From Neopestalotiopsis rosae (taxonomy: Eukaryota > Ascomycota > Sordariomycetes > Amphisphaeriales > Sporocadaceae): DNA of 64,000 nt. The DNA lies in NCBI GenBank assembly GCA_023078685.1, contig JALGAS010000003.1:3100001-3164000 (forward strand), written 5' to 3'. The notes under the pieces were generated by a model, which was given only the letters and a program-made list of their open reading frames with translations, was not told the origin of the DNA and ran no database searches. Shown here in pieces: positions 1 through 11,194 of the stretch (the first letter of the stretch is position 1; every line of letters starts with the position of its first letter). A program made the position numbers and the translations under genes.

Positions 1-3000
1 ACTTCTGGGGTACCATTACCACCAAGAAGAAGGGCAAGAAAGGTATGCGGACATGATCCATGGTTCCTTATGTGTTACCTGCGATTTTTGACAGTTGAAA
101 ACTAACTCGATTTCACTCCCTAGGCAAGAATGTGGTCGAGGAAGTCAAGGAGCCTGATCCGCCGGCCGTTCCTGACCCACCAGCTCCCGAACCCGAGGAG
201 AAGAAGGAAGAGGAGGACGGCTGGGGTATGTGGGGTGCTTCCAAGAAGGACAAGAAGAAAAAGAAGAAGGGCATCTTTGATGATCCTGAGCCCGAGCCGC
301 CAGCTCCACCACCAGCAGACCCAGAGCCTGCAGCGGTACGTATTGACTTGACTTTTATTTACATGACGAGAGGCGCAAATAGGTGACTGACATTCGATAG
401 GAGGCTGATGAGTGGGGTATTTGGGGCAAAAAGGACAAGAAAAAGAAGAAGGGCGCCGTCGAAGAGGTCATGGAAGACCCGTTGGTGGCGGAGCCGGCCC
501 CAGAACCAGAGCCCGAGAAGAAGGACGACGACGACTTTTGGGCAACATTCGGCAGCAAGAAAGATAAGAAGAAGAAGAAGGGCAAGAATGCCGATCCTGA
601 GCCCGAGCCTGTAGAGGAGATTCCAGAGCCCGAGGTGAGTTTATTCTACGTGACACAATCTACTTCAATTACGACTGCCATTCGCGGTCTTTTGATGTTA
701 TGATTTTTGAGACTAACCTGACAAGCCCGAGCCTGAACCAATTGTTGAGGCAGCTCCTGAACCTGAGCCGGAGAAGAAGGAAGAAGACGACATTTGGGGT
801 TTCTCAACCTCCAAGAAAGACAAGAAGAAGAAGAAGGGCAAGAATGCCATCATCGAAGAGCCTCCCAAAGCCCCAACACCGCCGCCAGAGCCCGAACCAG
901 AGCCTGAGCCGGAGAAGAAGGAGGAGGACGATATCTGGAACTTTGGCACAAGCAAAAAAGACAAGAAGAAAAAGAAGAAGGGTGTCGTTGAAGAGGAACC
1001 TCCTCGAGAACCTACCCCTCCTCCTCCTGCTGAGCCTGAACCAGAACCCGAGGCTGAGCCCGAGAAGCCTGCTGAAGATGATTTCTGGGGGCTCTCTACC
1101 TCCAAAAAGGATAAGAAGAAGAAAAAGAAGGGAATTTTGGACGACTTTGAACCTGTAAAGGAGCCCGAACCAGAGCCGGAGCCACCAAAGGAGGAGGAAA
1201 AGCCAGCCGAGGACGATTTCTGGGCGACGCTTGGAACTTCCAAGAAGGACAAGAAAAAGAAGAAGAAGGGCGCCGCGGAAGAGGAACCAGTCAAGGAGCC
1301 GACGCCTGAACCAGAACCGGAGCCGGAGCCAGAACCCGTCATTGAGGAGAAGAAGGAGGAAGATGATATCTGGGGCTTTGGCCTCAGCAAGAAGGACAAG
1401 AAAAAGAAGAAGAAGGGAGTCGAAGAACCAGAACCGGAACCTGTCGTGGAGCCACCGCCGTATGTTGTACCGAGTGCTTACCCATATGTGATTATTAGCT
1501 AACGCTTTTCAGGGAACCTGTCGAGGAGAAGAAGGAAGATGACGACTTTTGGGCATCATTTAGTTCCAAGAAGGACAAGAAGAAGAAGAAGGGCAAGGAC
1601 GCTGAGCCAGAACCGCCGCCGCCACCTCCGCCACCACCTGCTCCCGAGCCCGAACCTGAAGCTGATATCTGGGGCACTTCTTCCTCCAAAAAGGACAAGA
1701 AGAAAAAGAAGAAGGGAAGCATTTGGGACGAGGAGCCGCCAAAGGAGCCAGAACCAGAACCTGTACCAGAGCCTGAGCCGGAACCAGTACTGGAATTCGA
1801 GCCCGAACCCATTGTCAAGGAGGAAATACCTGCTGTGGATGACAGCGCTTGGAGCTTCTGGGGAGCGACCAAGAAGACCACCAAGAAGAAGGGCAAGACC
1901 TCGGATTCCCTTGTGGAGCTTGAAAAGGAGCCCGAGGTGATACCAGATCCACCACCTCTCGCCCCGGAACCTGCTGATACTGGCAACGACGACTTCTGGG
2001 CAACCTTTGGTTCTGGCAAGAAGGACAAGAAGAAGAAGAAGGGCTCAGACGCAAGCAAGCCTGAAGAGGTTATCGAACCGGTGCTCGATGATCCAATTCC
2101 CACCCCTCCGTTGGACGAACCTGCTCCAGAACCAGAACCCGAGGCCAATATTTGGGATGACGCTCCTAGCTCGAAAAAGTCCAAGTCCAAGGACAAGGAG
2201 GAAAAGAAGAGCAAGGAGAAGGAGCCCAAATTGAGCAAGAAAGAACTCGAGAAGCTCGAAAAGGAGAAGAAAAAGGCTGAAAAGGAGCGCGCCAAGCAGG
2301 AAGCCAAGGAAGCCGAGGAGAAGGCTCAGCGCGAAGCCGAAGAGCAAGCCGCTCGGGAGGCCGAGGAAGAGGCTCAACGTATAGCTGACGAACTTGCCGC
2401 CAAAGAAGCCGAGGAACAAGCAGAACGTGACCGCCTCGAAGCTGAAGCCGCCGAAATTGCCCAGGAAGAAGAAGAACTGGCTGCACTGACAACGAAGATG
2501 GCCAAGCGAAAACTCCCTAAGAAGGATCAAGAAAAGTTCAATCGTCTGACTGAAAAGGCCAATGCCCGCAACGAAGCCAAGGCTGCCCAGATGGCCGAAG
2601 AGGCAGAGGCACTCGCAGCAGAAGAAGCCAAGGAGGCTGAAGAGGAAGCTGCTCGTGAAGCTGAACGTGCAGCTGAAGCAGAGGCCATTCGCGAAGCCGA
2701 AGAGATAGCCGAACGCATGCGCCAGGAAGCTGAAGAGCTGGCGGCATCTTCTTCAAAGAAAAAGTCCAAGAAGAGCTCCAAGGAAGACAAGAAGTCATCC
2801 AAGTCCAAGTCTGGAAAAGAGAGCCCACCCGCCAAGACCAAGGACGATGATCTCTTGGATCTTGATGGTATCGAACTGGATGATGCCCAAATCGATGAGC
2901 TCTTATCTCCGAGTCCCCCCAAGGATAAGTCCGACACGTTTTACCTGTGGGGCTCCTCAAAGAAGAAAGGTTCGTCGCCCCCAGATTGGTTCACGCCATG

Positions 3001-5123
3001 CCCCAACCGTGCATGGTGCTTTGCAGCCTGCATACCCCAGATTTACCAAAGCTAACCACTATTGTTCGGTAGGACCCGAGATTAAAGATGCTGAGTCAAG
3101 CAAGATTCTGGAAGATGCCACCGCACTCGCCTTGGACGCGCTTGCATCTCCCGACGTGCCAAAAGCTGAACTGTCGATGAAGAAGAGTAAGAAGAGCAGC
3201 AAAATCGCCGACAAGCTCAAAGCTTTCGAGGTCGTTCCAGACGAAGGCGATCTTATCGACGCCCTGCCACCTCCTCCCCCTCCACCAGAACCCATCAACG
3301 ACGATTACTTTTCCCACAAGCAGAACGGTATCCCTGGTAGCTTTCCTGACGACGATGAGGACGAGATCATCGAAGTAGTCGATATGTCGTCTCCAAAAAA
3401 GAGTAAAAAGAGCAAAAAGTCGCGAGACATTCCAATGGAGGCGCCTCCGCCACCGCCGGCTCCCGAACCTCCCATGCCTCCTCCTCCTCCTCCTGCTGAA
3501 CCCGTTCGATCCGGCAAGAAGGAACGTACCAAGATCAATCGCGAGGGTGGTTCGTCATGGGGCATGTGGTCTGCTGCGCCCAAGGACAAGGAGCCCAAGT
3601 CTTCCAAGGTCAGGTCAGAGGACAAGCGGTCGAGATCGGAAAGAAAGGAGCGCGAGGATAAGACCTCATCAAAAGGATCATCCTCGGATAAGACAGAGCG
3701 ACCCAGGGCGCGCGAAAGAGCAGCTTCGAACCTGGTCGCGCCACGTGTACCCAGCGTATTCCAAAGCACGCCACCCGTGTCGCGATCAAAGTCCACTCGT
3801 GAGAAGCGTCCCAGCAAGTCGAGCTCGCGTCGTCCGTCGGTAGATATGTCGGGTGGTCTCATGTCCCCTCCAGCAGAAGACATGCCTGGTATGTCGTCCA
3901 AAGCCGCTAAGATTCTGGGTATCGGCAGTAGCCGCAAGAACAAGTCACGCCATGCTGCAGAAGACGATGATATTGTTATGGTTGATCCCGTCGACGCTGC
4001 TCCCGTTCCCGAGAGGAGGTCATCGCACAAGAAGTCCAGATCAAGAGCAGCCGAAGACGACATTGTCATGGTGGAAAATGAAGTCCCTCTGGATGCAACT
4101 CCCATGAAGCGCTCCAACTCTAGTGCCAAGAAGGGCATCTCTGGTCTCTTTGGAGGTCTCATGTCGAGCACCCCCAAGTCAGAGCTTCGTCCAGAGCCTC
4201 GTCGTCGCGGCACCTATCAAACTACAGATGACGAAGCTGGTCGTCCAGACAAGCGACCTAGGCGATCAGCGCGAGAAAGTGATGTTGAGGCCGGAGTTGA
4301 TCCCGAGGCGGAAGCTCGCCGTGCAGCTCGTCGGGCCAGACGCGCCGAAGAGAAGCAAGCTGAAGAAGCACGTATCGCCAAGGACGAAGCTCGCCGAGAG
4401 CGTCGCAAACGTCAAGAAGAGGCAGACGACGCTCGTAGAGAGGCGGAGCGGGAAGCTAGGCGAGCTGAAAGACGTGCTGCGCGCAAGGCAGACGAAGAAC
4501 GCCACGCGGCCGAGGCCGATGCAGCTAGGGAGTCTGAGCGCGCAGAGCGTCGCCGTCTTCGCAAGGAAGCCGCCGCTGCCGCTGCCGCCGAAGAAGCAGA
4601 TGCCGAGCCACGGCGGTCCGGCAGAGATGACCGATACAGGTCCCGCCGGGGTGGCGACGCCGAAGAAGAAGAGGCGCGCCGTAGACGGCATGAGGCCCGT
4701 CGCGCTGCCCGGGCCGTCGAAGAAGAGAGGGAGACTCGTCGTCGCCGTACACCTCCAGATGAGTACGTCTACACGCCAAAGCCCAAGGACAACAAGAAGC
4801 GCCCGGCTTGGCCGCATTCCGGTACTTCATCCTGGGTCAAGGAGCACTCTGACGCTGGTCCACCTCCCGAGAACGATCCTGGCACTGACGCTCCGACACC
4901 TACCGACGACGATGATGCCCGTCGTGCGCGCCGGGCTCGCCGTCGTTCGACGTATGAAGATGGCAGTGCCGAAATGGACGACGATCAGAGGCGTCGTCGG
5001 GCGCGTCGTGAGGAGCGTGATCGCCGCCGTGGAGAGTCAGACGGCAGTGGTGAAAAGCCACGCGATGTCTTTATGGACGCTGCTCCCCGTAGCAGTTGGT
5101 GGAAGAAGTTGAGAGGAAATTAG
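1..5123 (+). CDS. Giant low-complexity W-G/KKDKKKKKG repeat protein, 3' part (5' end outside window)
   Basis: The last six exons of a large gene: 1-42, 124-335, 401-634, 726-1459, 1513-2969 and 3073-5123. The five introns have GT..AG ends and keep frame, giving about 1575 residues. The first half holds about 13 modules of a D/E-D/E-x-W-x-x-F-G-S/T pattern followed by KKDKKKKKG, separated by Pro-Glu spacers. Next comes a long charged coiled coil (about 2220-2740) rich in E, K, A and R, then Pro-rich stretches, Ser/Arg-rich segments and a second R/E/A-rich helix (about 4300-4760). The protein ends in SSWWKKLRGN. Three acidic-flanked hydrophobic clusters (EIIEVVD, DIVMVD, DIVMVE) resemble SUMO-interacting motifs. 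No enzymatic domain is visible in this part, and I do not recognise the family. A scaffold or nuclear role is only inferred from composition. Confidence 0.8.
43..123 (+). other. Intron in the repeat-protein gene
   Basis: Starts GTATGC and ends CCCTAG. It splits a Gly codon (phase 1) and joins two KK-rich stretches in frame. Further introns of this gene lie at 336-400, 635-725, 1460-1512 and 2970-3072. Reading through any of them breaks the repeat pattern, which supports their removal. Confidence 0.75.
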
Positions 5124-6384
5124 TGTCGATTATTATTTGTTGGATATGTGTCAGACTTTGTTCTTCTCTCGTCAATATTTCCATCTTTTTTCTCATCATG
5201 TACCTGGGTTGGGTCGCGATCGGGCTGATAGACGGGAAGTGGGATGGGAGTGGGTTGTTCAAGCATTGGCATTCATTGGCTTGCTCCTTGCTCTACCCAG
5301 TCGGAGAGCGGCACATGTCGACATCATACCCTCTTGTTCATGTTTGTATTGGATGGAGCATTTTCACATTGAAGGCAGGATATTGGGGCGCAAAGGTTTG
5401 GCTTTTATGACGGATACAATGACGGTCATGTATTTCAGGTTGGCATGAGCTGTATCGAGAGTTGATCTCGTCGGCACTCGACCTCTTTCAAGTCGTTATG
5501 ATTTTGATGAGCATACTATACCCCGATGTCAGTCGAGTAAGCGAGCGATTTTGGAATACCTTAGTAGAGAATGCATATTATGGTTATTCATGTTTGGTCA
5601 TTTTCTTGCGCGAGTGGAGATAATATATTCAGTTCTCGTTTATTCACAAATTAGAGGCTGAGACAAGACTGCGTACTTGACGATCCGGTATGGTATTATA
5701 GCTGGTGGTATAAATGGCACTGCGTCAATGATGGTAATTTGATCAGCCTCACCTGTGAATTCGCGGCCTCACTCGACGATTCATCACACCACATTTGGGT
5801 CACTGTTTCATCTGTGATTGTGGCGGCCCTGCCCTCTATCCAGGGCGATCATACAGAGGTTGGTAGTGGCAGGCTGGGTAGCACCCAGAGAGGATCCAGT
5901 TGGCAAGGATGTTCCTTAGACCAGCAAACCAACTGGGGGATCCCAGAAGTTACGAGCTCAGAGTTGCAAGCCGGGCCAGGGCAGCTTAAAATCTTTGGTC
6001 GCCCACTGGTTCGGCGCGTTGAGGGAGCACTGGTGACTGGGGCCGCAAACTGGATCCATAGCCCCCAGGGGCCAGAAGGGAAATAGACAAGCGTGGGGCG
6101 GAGCTACTGGGAGCTACGCAAAGCTACGCCATCGGTCGGTCGGTTTTAATGCTCAGCCTGCCATTTTATTGATTTGCGGTTTCCCTGCTTTTTTTGGCGT
6201 GCGTACGAGTTTAGCTGTCGCCGTTTGCACAGTACATAGGTGAAAAGGTCCCTCAAGGTCGTTTGTTTGTTGACGCGCTCTTTCTTGTCTTGTTTTATGT
6301 TTCATGATTTGTTTGTTCTTGTAAACTCACATATTATTTCTGAACAACTGAATCCGTTTCAACAAAGAAGAATCAATAATTCGG
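5124..6384. other. Intergenic, 3' flank of the repeat-protein gene
   Basis: It contains the presumed 3' UTR and AT-rich sequence. No convincing coding region, repeat array or mobile element was seen. Short open frames here lack codon structure or recognisable motifs. Confidence 0.6.
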
Positions 6385-6463
6385 CGCTCGTGGGCTAGTC
6401 GTTAAGCTGCTTCCCTCCCATATGGATAGGAAGAGATCGTGGGTTCAAATCCCGCCGGGCGCA
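6385..6463 (+). tRNA. Probable tRNA-Gly (anticodon CCC) with short intron
   Basis: The acceptor stem GCGCTCG pairs with CGGGCGC (one G-U) and is followed by discriminator A. The D stem GGCT/AGCT, anticodon stem CTTCC/GGAAG and T arm GTGGG-TTCAAAT-CCCGC all pair. The anticodon loop is about 14 nt instead of 7, which fits a short intron after position 37. With T33 assigned, the anticodon reads CCC (Gly). A T-run just downstream (about 6469) would serve as Pol III terminator. The anticodon assignment depends on where the intron is placed. Confidence 0.8.
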
Positions 6464-7133
6464 CATCATTTTTGTGAGTTTTTGAGTTTGCATTATTCTT
6501 GCTTTTATCTTATATTCATGCTTCAAATACAGTCAGTATGCTTACCAATACTTCCCTTCGTGCAACTCTAGATCCCAGTATCATCTCCCCGCATTTTGAT
6601 ATGCTTTTTTTATAATCTGTACCCAACGGTGCTACCTGACCCACGACGACCTACAATCGGCATCCCTACCCCATTGCCACCACCTAATCAGCACCGCCAC
6701 ACATACCACGACTACTTATCTCGCCCCGAACTGCCCGGCATTGAGGGCTGGAGGGCTGCTCATATTGGGCACTGAGCCTGATGCTTGAAGAAACAACTTG
6801 CTTCTCTTTTTCTCTCTCACACACACACAAGACCTCCATCCTTTGTCCATGCGCACATTGAGGGGCAGCGTCCCCATTGTCTGAGAATCTGCAGCTCCAA
6901 GACAACAAGTCAAAGGGTTCGCCCTGCTTTGACGGCCCCATTGTAAGCAAATATCGCGAACCTTGTGCCATGGTATAAAATGCTCATTGCAGGTCCTCTC
7001 TAGTTGAATTATTCAGTTTCCAAAGTAATTGGGCTAAAAAGCCAGCGGAGATTTTGAAAGAAAGATTCACGCCATATTTTCCAACTATCACTTGTCCAAA
7101 AAGGCCACCACACAACACCAGTTATACCCTGCC
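6464..7133. other. Intergenic, promoter region of the small Cys-rich gene
   Basis: No coding region was recognised. It includes a CA/CT-rich stretch near 6800-6830 and a TATA-like TATAAAA at 6974-6980, about 150 nt upstream of the next start codon. Confidence 0.5.
6974..6980 (+). promoter_or_regulatory. TATA-like element
   Basis: TATAAAA lies about 154 nt upstream of the ATG at 7134. It fits a core promoter for the small Cys-rich gene with a leader of about 120 nt. No other support. Confidence 0.4.
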
Positions 7134-7343
7134 ATGTGCTACTCGGAGCGCCTCACCAAGATCTGCGAGATCTGCAGCCGGCCCAGGGCATTCGAAAAGA
7201 TTTGCGAACACAAGTGCTACAACGTCCTCCGTGCCCATCGCGGTTTCGGTCGCTGCGGCAAAAAGGAAGGCCCGTTTCCTGGACGCCTGGTCCGGGGTCT
7301 CTGTCCGGATTGCAAACAGCAAAGGGAACTCGGCATGCTGTGA
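7134..7343 (+). CDS. Small cysteine-rich protein (69 aa)
   Basis: A single-exon frame of 69 residues starting MCYSERLTKICEIC and ending QQRELGML. It has eight cysteines, including CEIC, CEHKC and a C-terminal CPDC pair. The spacing resembles small zinc-binding proteins, but I cannot match it to a named family. It is rich in Arg and Lys and has no signal peptide or membrane segment. The open frame continues upstream of this ATG without a stop for some codons, but the ATG at 7134 is the first methionine after the TATA-like element. Expression is likely, function unknown. Confidence 0.6.
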   Translation: MCYSERLTKICEICSRPRAFEKICEHKCYNVLRAHRGFGRCGKKEGPFPGRLVRGLCPDCKQQRELGML

Positions 7344-8369
7344 AGAGCTGAGATTTCCCGCGCAAAGTGGGAATGGGTTTTTTTTATGAGTGTCCTTTTT
7401 GTATCTTTATTATACCACATACAGCGGGTTTGGAAATAAGCGTTTGCATTATTATCATGATATCAGTTTTTACATGTATATATTATTTACTCTGCGGTCG
7501 TCGAATTGGTCGAGTATGGCCTGCAGAAATTATAAAGTCAACAGTACTATCTAAAAAGCAGGGACTTATCTCCCGACATCTCTGTCTTGTGAATACCATC
7601 GTCCAAACAAGCAGATGCCCTCGCTGCCAAGAGTCGTCGTGGACAAGATGGTTTAACTTGACCACAATCTTTCAACGACGTGGACAGTGAGACTTCCTGG
7701 CCCTAACGTAGAAATACAATTAACGGTGAGAAATGTTCAACCGTTGATATAGGGCCTGAGCAGCGGAGAGCAGCGTTGACCTGCTTGAGGGAATACTGTC
7801 ATATGAGCCTAGCCGCAAAAGTACTGAAGTACTCATGTACTCGGGTACTTGGATCTTCACTGCAATTTTAGCCTGCACAAGGAGTACAACTCTTAATCTT
7901 CTGGCCCATAGCGGTTGGTCACCCCGAATTGGTCGATGTCAACGTCCAATGTAATTCGTACGATTCATTGAGAATATTCAAAACTCTTCCCTTGCGTGCC
8001 CGAATAGCAAACTTCAGTCCAGATTCCATATGTAACCCTGTATTACTACGATGAAATACATGTCGCAATGCATTCTCAGGGCGGAATTGACACCACCACA
8101 CCCATTGGACGGGACAAAAGGACTTCGATATATTATTCGAGAATGGTTATTCTCTTTGTCTCTGCGGACAGACCGAAAGAGGTTGAATTGGCATATCGCT
8201 TGTAGGTCACGACGAAAGTGGTCATAGACGAGAGAAGCTGGGCTACTTTGTACAAGTTCATATCAAGACAGGGCAAAACACACAGCTGCCTGGCATCGCA
8301 ACTTACCTTGACGTGGAAAATTGGCAAGGACCTCAGAATGAGGAATACAAGGCAGCCCGGCATGTGGAG
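7344..8369. other. Intergenic
   Basis: No supported gene. Around 7815-7850 there is a cluster of GTACT/AGTAC words (AAGTACTGAAGTACTCATG and neighbours), a small imperfect palindrome. Otherwise featureless. Confidence 0.5.
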
Positions 8370-9370
8370 ATCATGAATACAGGCAAGAAGACAGGCATAT
8401 CAAGATAGAGAGGTTGTACTGGCTTGAGGCAAATAGCAGTCACGATGAGACTGGCGGGCGCGGTGAATTTGATAGACGTAGGTCTGCGGATAGGTCAAGA
8501 CTACCAAGTCCAACAAGACGGGCAAACATGTTAAAATTATCAAGCACTTCAGGACTAACAAGTATCGTTGGAATAACTACGAGAAGGCTGCCGAGGATGT
8601 TGATACCAGCGGACACCGTTCGAACCGATACAGGTGGACCTACAAGCAAGTGAGATTGGCGAGCACCCTTTGTGCAATTCAGGTAGATTTCCACGCACGT
8701 CAAGACTTGGCGAGTACTCTAGTCGACTTCGGGCAATTTGGCAAGCACGTAAATTGAAGCAAGCTATTGGGTCAGATCGAGGTAGGCCGGCGGGCACGCA
8801 AAGCTGGCAAGTACGCCAGGTGATTTACGGGTAGGTCGGCGAGCACGTCAAGACTTGTGAGCACTTTGTATTGGCTACAGGTAAACTGGCAGGCACGCAA
8901 AGATTAATCAGCGTATTAGATGAATCAAGGTAGGCGGGCAAACACTTTAAGATAAGTGAGTACGTCGCTCGCAGGTAGGTCAACGGGCACGTCAAAACTG
9001 GAGGACACATTGGGCTTGATATGGGTAGGCAGGCAGGTGTGTAAAGACCCGCGGGAACGCTGGATCAATCGAGGTAGGCTGATAGGCACGCCATTTTGGT
9101 AAGAACCTTGGCTGAGATACGAATAGACTGGCGGGCATATCAAGGTCACTCGATATAGGTAAACTGGCGGGCACGTTGGGACTAACAGGCACATCTGGTT
9201 ACTACAGGCGGTTCTGATAGGCATGCTAGAGTGATGAGTACACTGTCAAAGCCATTAACAGGCCTGTGAGATATTCAAAACCGGCGAGAACGATGGCTTC
9301 GATACGGCCAGAGTGGCGGCTACGTTGGATTCAAGCGCACTGTGGACTGGCGGGCACGATGGATTATCTT
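8370..9370. repeat. Degenerate ~49-bp minisatellite
   Basis: At least 10 adjacent units begin with variants of AGGTAGGCTGGCGGGCACG, at about 8781, 8829, 8880, 8929, 8974, 9023, 9073, 9120, 9157 and 9207. Spacing is mostly 45-51 bp. Earlier, more diverged units extend back to about 8370-8450. Each unit has two related halves (CTGGCGGGCACG.. and CTGGCGAGCAC..). Units differ considerably, so the array is old or freely diverging. Open frames on both strands here are by-products of the repeat. Confidence 0.75.
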
Positions 9371-9642
9371 GCACACTGGTGATTAGCGAATCTGAGGGCC
9401 GATTGTTGGTGGCCTGAGGCTGGCGTGCCTCGTTTGTCGACCAGTCAACCACCGTGGCGGGCGATTGTCCTAATCATGAGAAATTCCTTTGTTCCGCGGC
9501 CAGCTGTCGAGGCGCTCGATTGTCCTAAACACCAACGCCGCGATTGTCCTGGCCAGCTGCCGGCCGTGATGCCGCCTCGAACAATGGCAGGCTGCAGGTC
9601 GACGCCCACCGCCACGCAGTCCTGACGGCCGTGGAAATTATC
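9371..9642. other. GC-rich segment with repeated CGATTGTCCT words
   Basis: The word CGATTGTCCT occurs three times (about 9461, 9517 and 9541) beside CCAGCTG/GGCCAGCTG words. It lies directly upstream of a TATA-like element and could hold upstream promoter elements. No coding region. Confidence 0.4.
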
Positions 9643-9650
9643 TATTTAAG
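9643..9650 (+). promoter_or_regulatory. TATA-like element and pyrimidine-rich leader of an unknown transcript
   Basis: TATTTAAG at 9643-9650 is followed by T/C-rich sequence and an ACCCAACCACAG..TTCACC-type leader resembling fungal 5' UTRs (to about 9780). The sequence beyond is repeat array rather than a clean gene, so the product, if any, is unknown. The call rests on composition only. Confidence 0.35.
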
Positions 9651-10060
9651 GAAGAGGTCTGCAAACTTTTTTGCCACTTGACTTTTTTGTGAACCCAACC
9701 ACAGATCTTCACGAGTTCTCACCACCATTTATTCACATCTACTGCCATCTATCATCATCTATCATCATCATCTCGCCGACATCTTAGTAGGTCTGGTCCA
9801 TCTTTCGTCGCATGTGGTCCTTTTTCTCGTCGCATCTCATCTACATTTCCATCGCAACGCGTCTGACTTTATATGACCGTTGTGTCTACCCATCGTCGTC
9901 ATCTATCACTTCCATCTTCGTCATCATGTCTCTCTTCAAGACTGAGTCCTCGCCGACTGTGGTTCCTCTCTCAGTCTTGGTGCTTGCCAGTCTTGTTCAT
10001 CCCAGCAGTGGCTCCCGCCAGTCATCACTATCATCCGCGATGGGCAACTTCCGGTTGATA
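9651..10060. other. CT/CATC-rich leader-like segment
   Basis: Pyrimidine- and CATC-rich sequence (ATCTATCATC words at 9740-9770). Open frames on the + strand have skewed composition and no recognisable domain. Confidence 0.4.
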
Positions 10061-10062
10061 TT

Positions 10063-10665
10063 CCAGTCGCCGCACTCGCCTACCTAGAACGCGCCCTTAT
10101 ACTTGACTGTTATCGTTTGATTTTTCGCTTGCCGCACTCGCCGCACTCGACTACCTCGAACGCGCCCTTGCTATTCACAACAACCGTTTGTTCTCGCCGG
10201 TTTTTATTTGGTCTTGCACTCGCCGCACTCGCCTACCTCGAAGGCACCCTTGTACTCGCCAGCTTTCGTTCAATCTTTCATTCGCCGCACTCGACGACCT
10301 TGAACGCGCCCTTGCCATTCACACTAACTATCTGTTCTCGTCAGTTCTCGTTCAATAATCTCACTCGCCGCACTCACCTACCTCGAAGGCACCATTGTAC
10401 TCGCCAGATTTCGTTTGAGTTTTCGCTTGCCGCACTCGCCGCACTCGATTACCTCGAACGCGCCCTTGCCATTCACACTAACTATCTGTTCTCGCCGGTT
10501 CTCATTTGGTCTTGCACTCGCCGTGCTCGCCTACCACGAACACGCCCTTGCCAATGACAACATCTGTTCGTTCTCGCCAGTGCCTGTTTGATCTTGCACT
10601 CGCCGCACCCGCCTACCCCGAGTGTGTCCCTGCCAATCACGGGATATGACACCAATCTGTACTCG
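10063..10665 (+). repeat. CGCCGCACTCGCCTACCTCG repeat array with ~298-bp higher-order period
   Basis: About eight units start with variants of CGCCGCACTCGCCTACCTCG followed by AACGCGCCCTTG, near 10067, 10132, 10219, 10283, 10365, 10430, 10517 and 10599. Spacing is 63-88 bp. The segments starting near 10127 and 10425 are nearly identical over about 100 bp, indicating a ~298-bp higher-order repeat. One frame reads as repeated Leu/Ala/Arg-rich helices, but stops interrupt it. Confidence 0.7.
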
Positions 10666-11194
10666 CCAGCTTCTCTCACCCCCTTCGACGCGCCCGCCTA
10701 CCTGGACTGAGATTGTGAGTTGATATCTCCGTCGCATCTTTCCCTTCTTGTCATCTCCGTCGCATCTTCACCATCTACTTCCTCCCGTCCGAAGCCGGCC
10801 ACTACTCGCCAGTTGTCCCCTTGTCAAGTTCTCGAGGTAAGCGTCGTCACTCTTTTCAAATCGTCGTCTTACCCCTCCAAATCGCGGGGTATTTCACCTC
10901 AGCATGATCATTTTCTTTTGTGTCGCCATTCGCGTGACGAACCGTTTTGCCATTCGTCTAAAGCTCCTGCCAAGTCAGTCAAGATTGTCACTCAGACAAG
11001 ACTGGCGAGAGCACCCCATTTTGTTTTCTTTTGCACATAGCTTCATATCGGCGAGCGCGACTTGAACAGTCCAGCCAGCCCTTTTCCTCACTTTTTCTTA
11101 TACTTGCTTCTACCTTTGTCAATAGTTGCTGTCATGATCCAGTATCATCTTCCAGCAACTACTCAGCACCCTGTCTTCCTGACCACTACCCGTG

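Noticed and set aside
713..1399. Long minus-strand frame (228 codons) rich in Ser/Gly/Phe
   Set aside because: Exact antisense of the Lys/Glu/Pro repeat exons. Its composition is the complement of those repeats.
5739..6086. 115-codon frame downstream of the repeat-protein gene
   Set aside because: No start context, intron or motif; probably chance in the 3' flank.
8370..9370. CRISPR array
   Set aside because: Units diverge throughout, with no conserved repeat and unique spacers of fixed length, and this is a eukaryotic genome.
10117..10557. Coding gene with LAALAALDYLERALAIH repeats
   Set aside because: The pattern shifts frame between units and is interrupted by stops; better explained as a DNA minisatellite.
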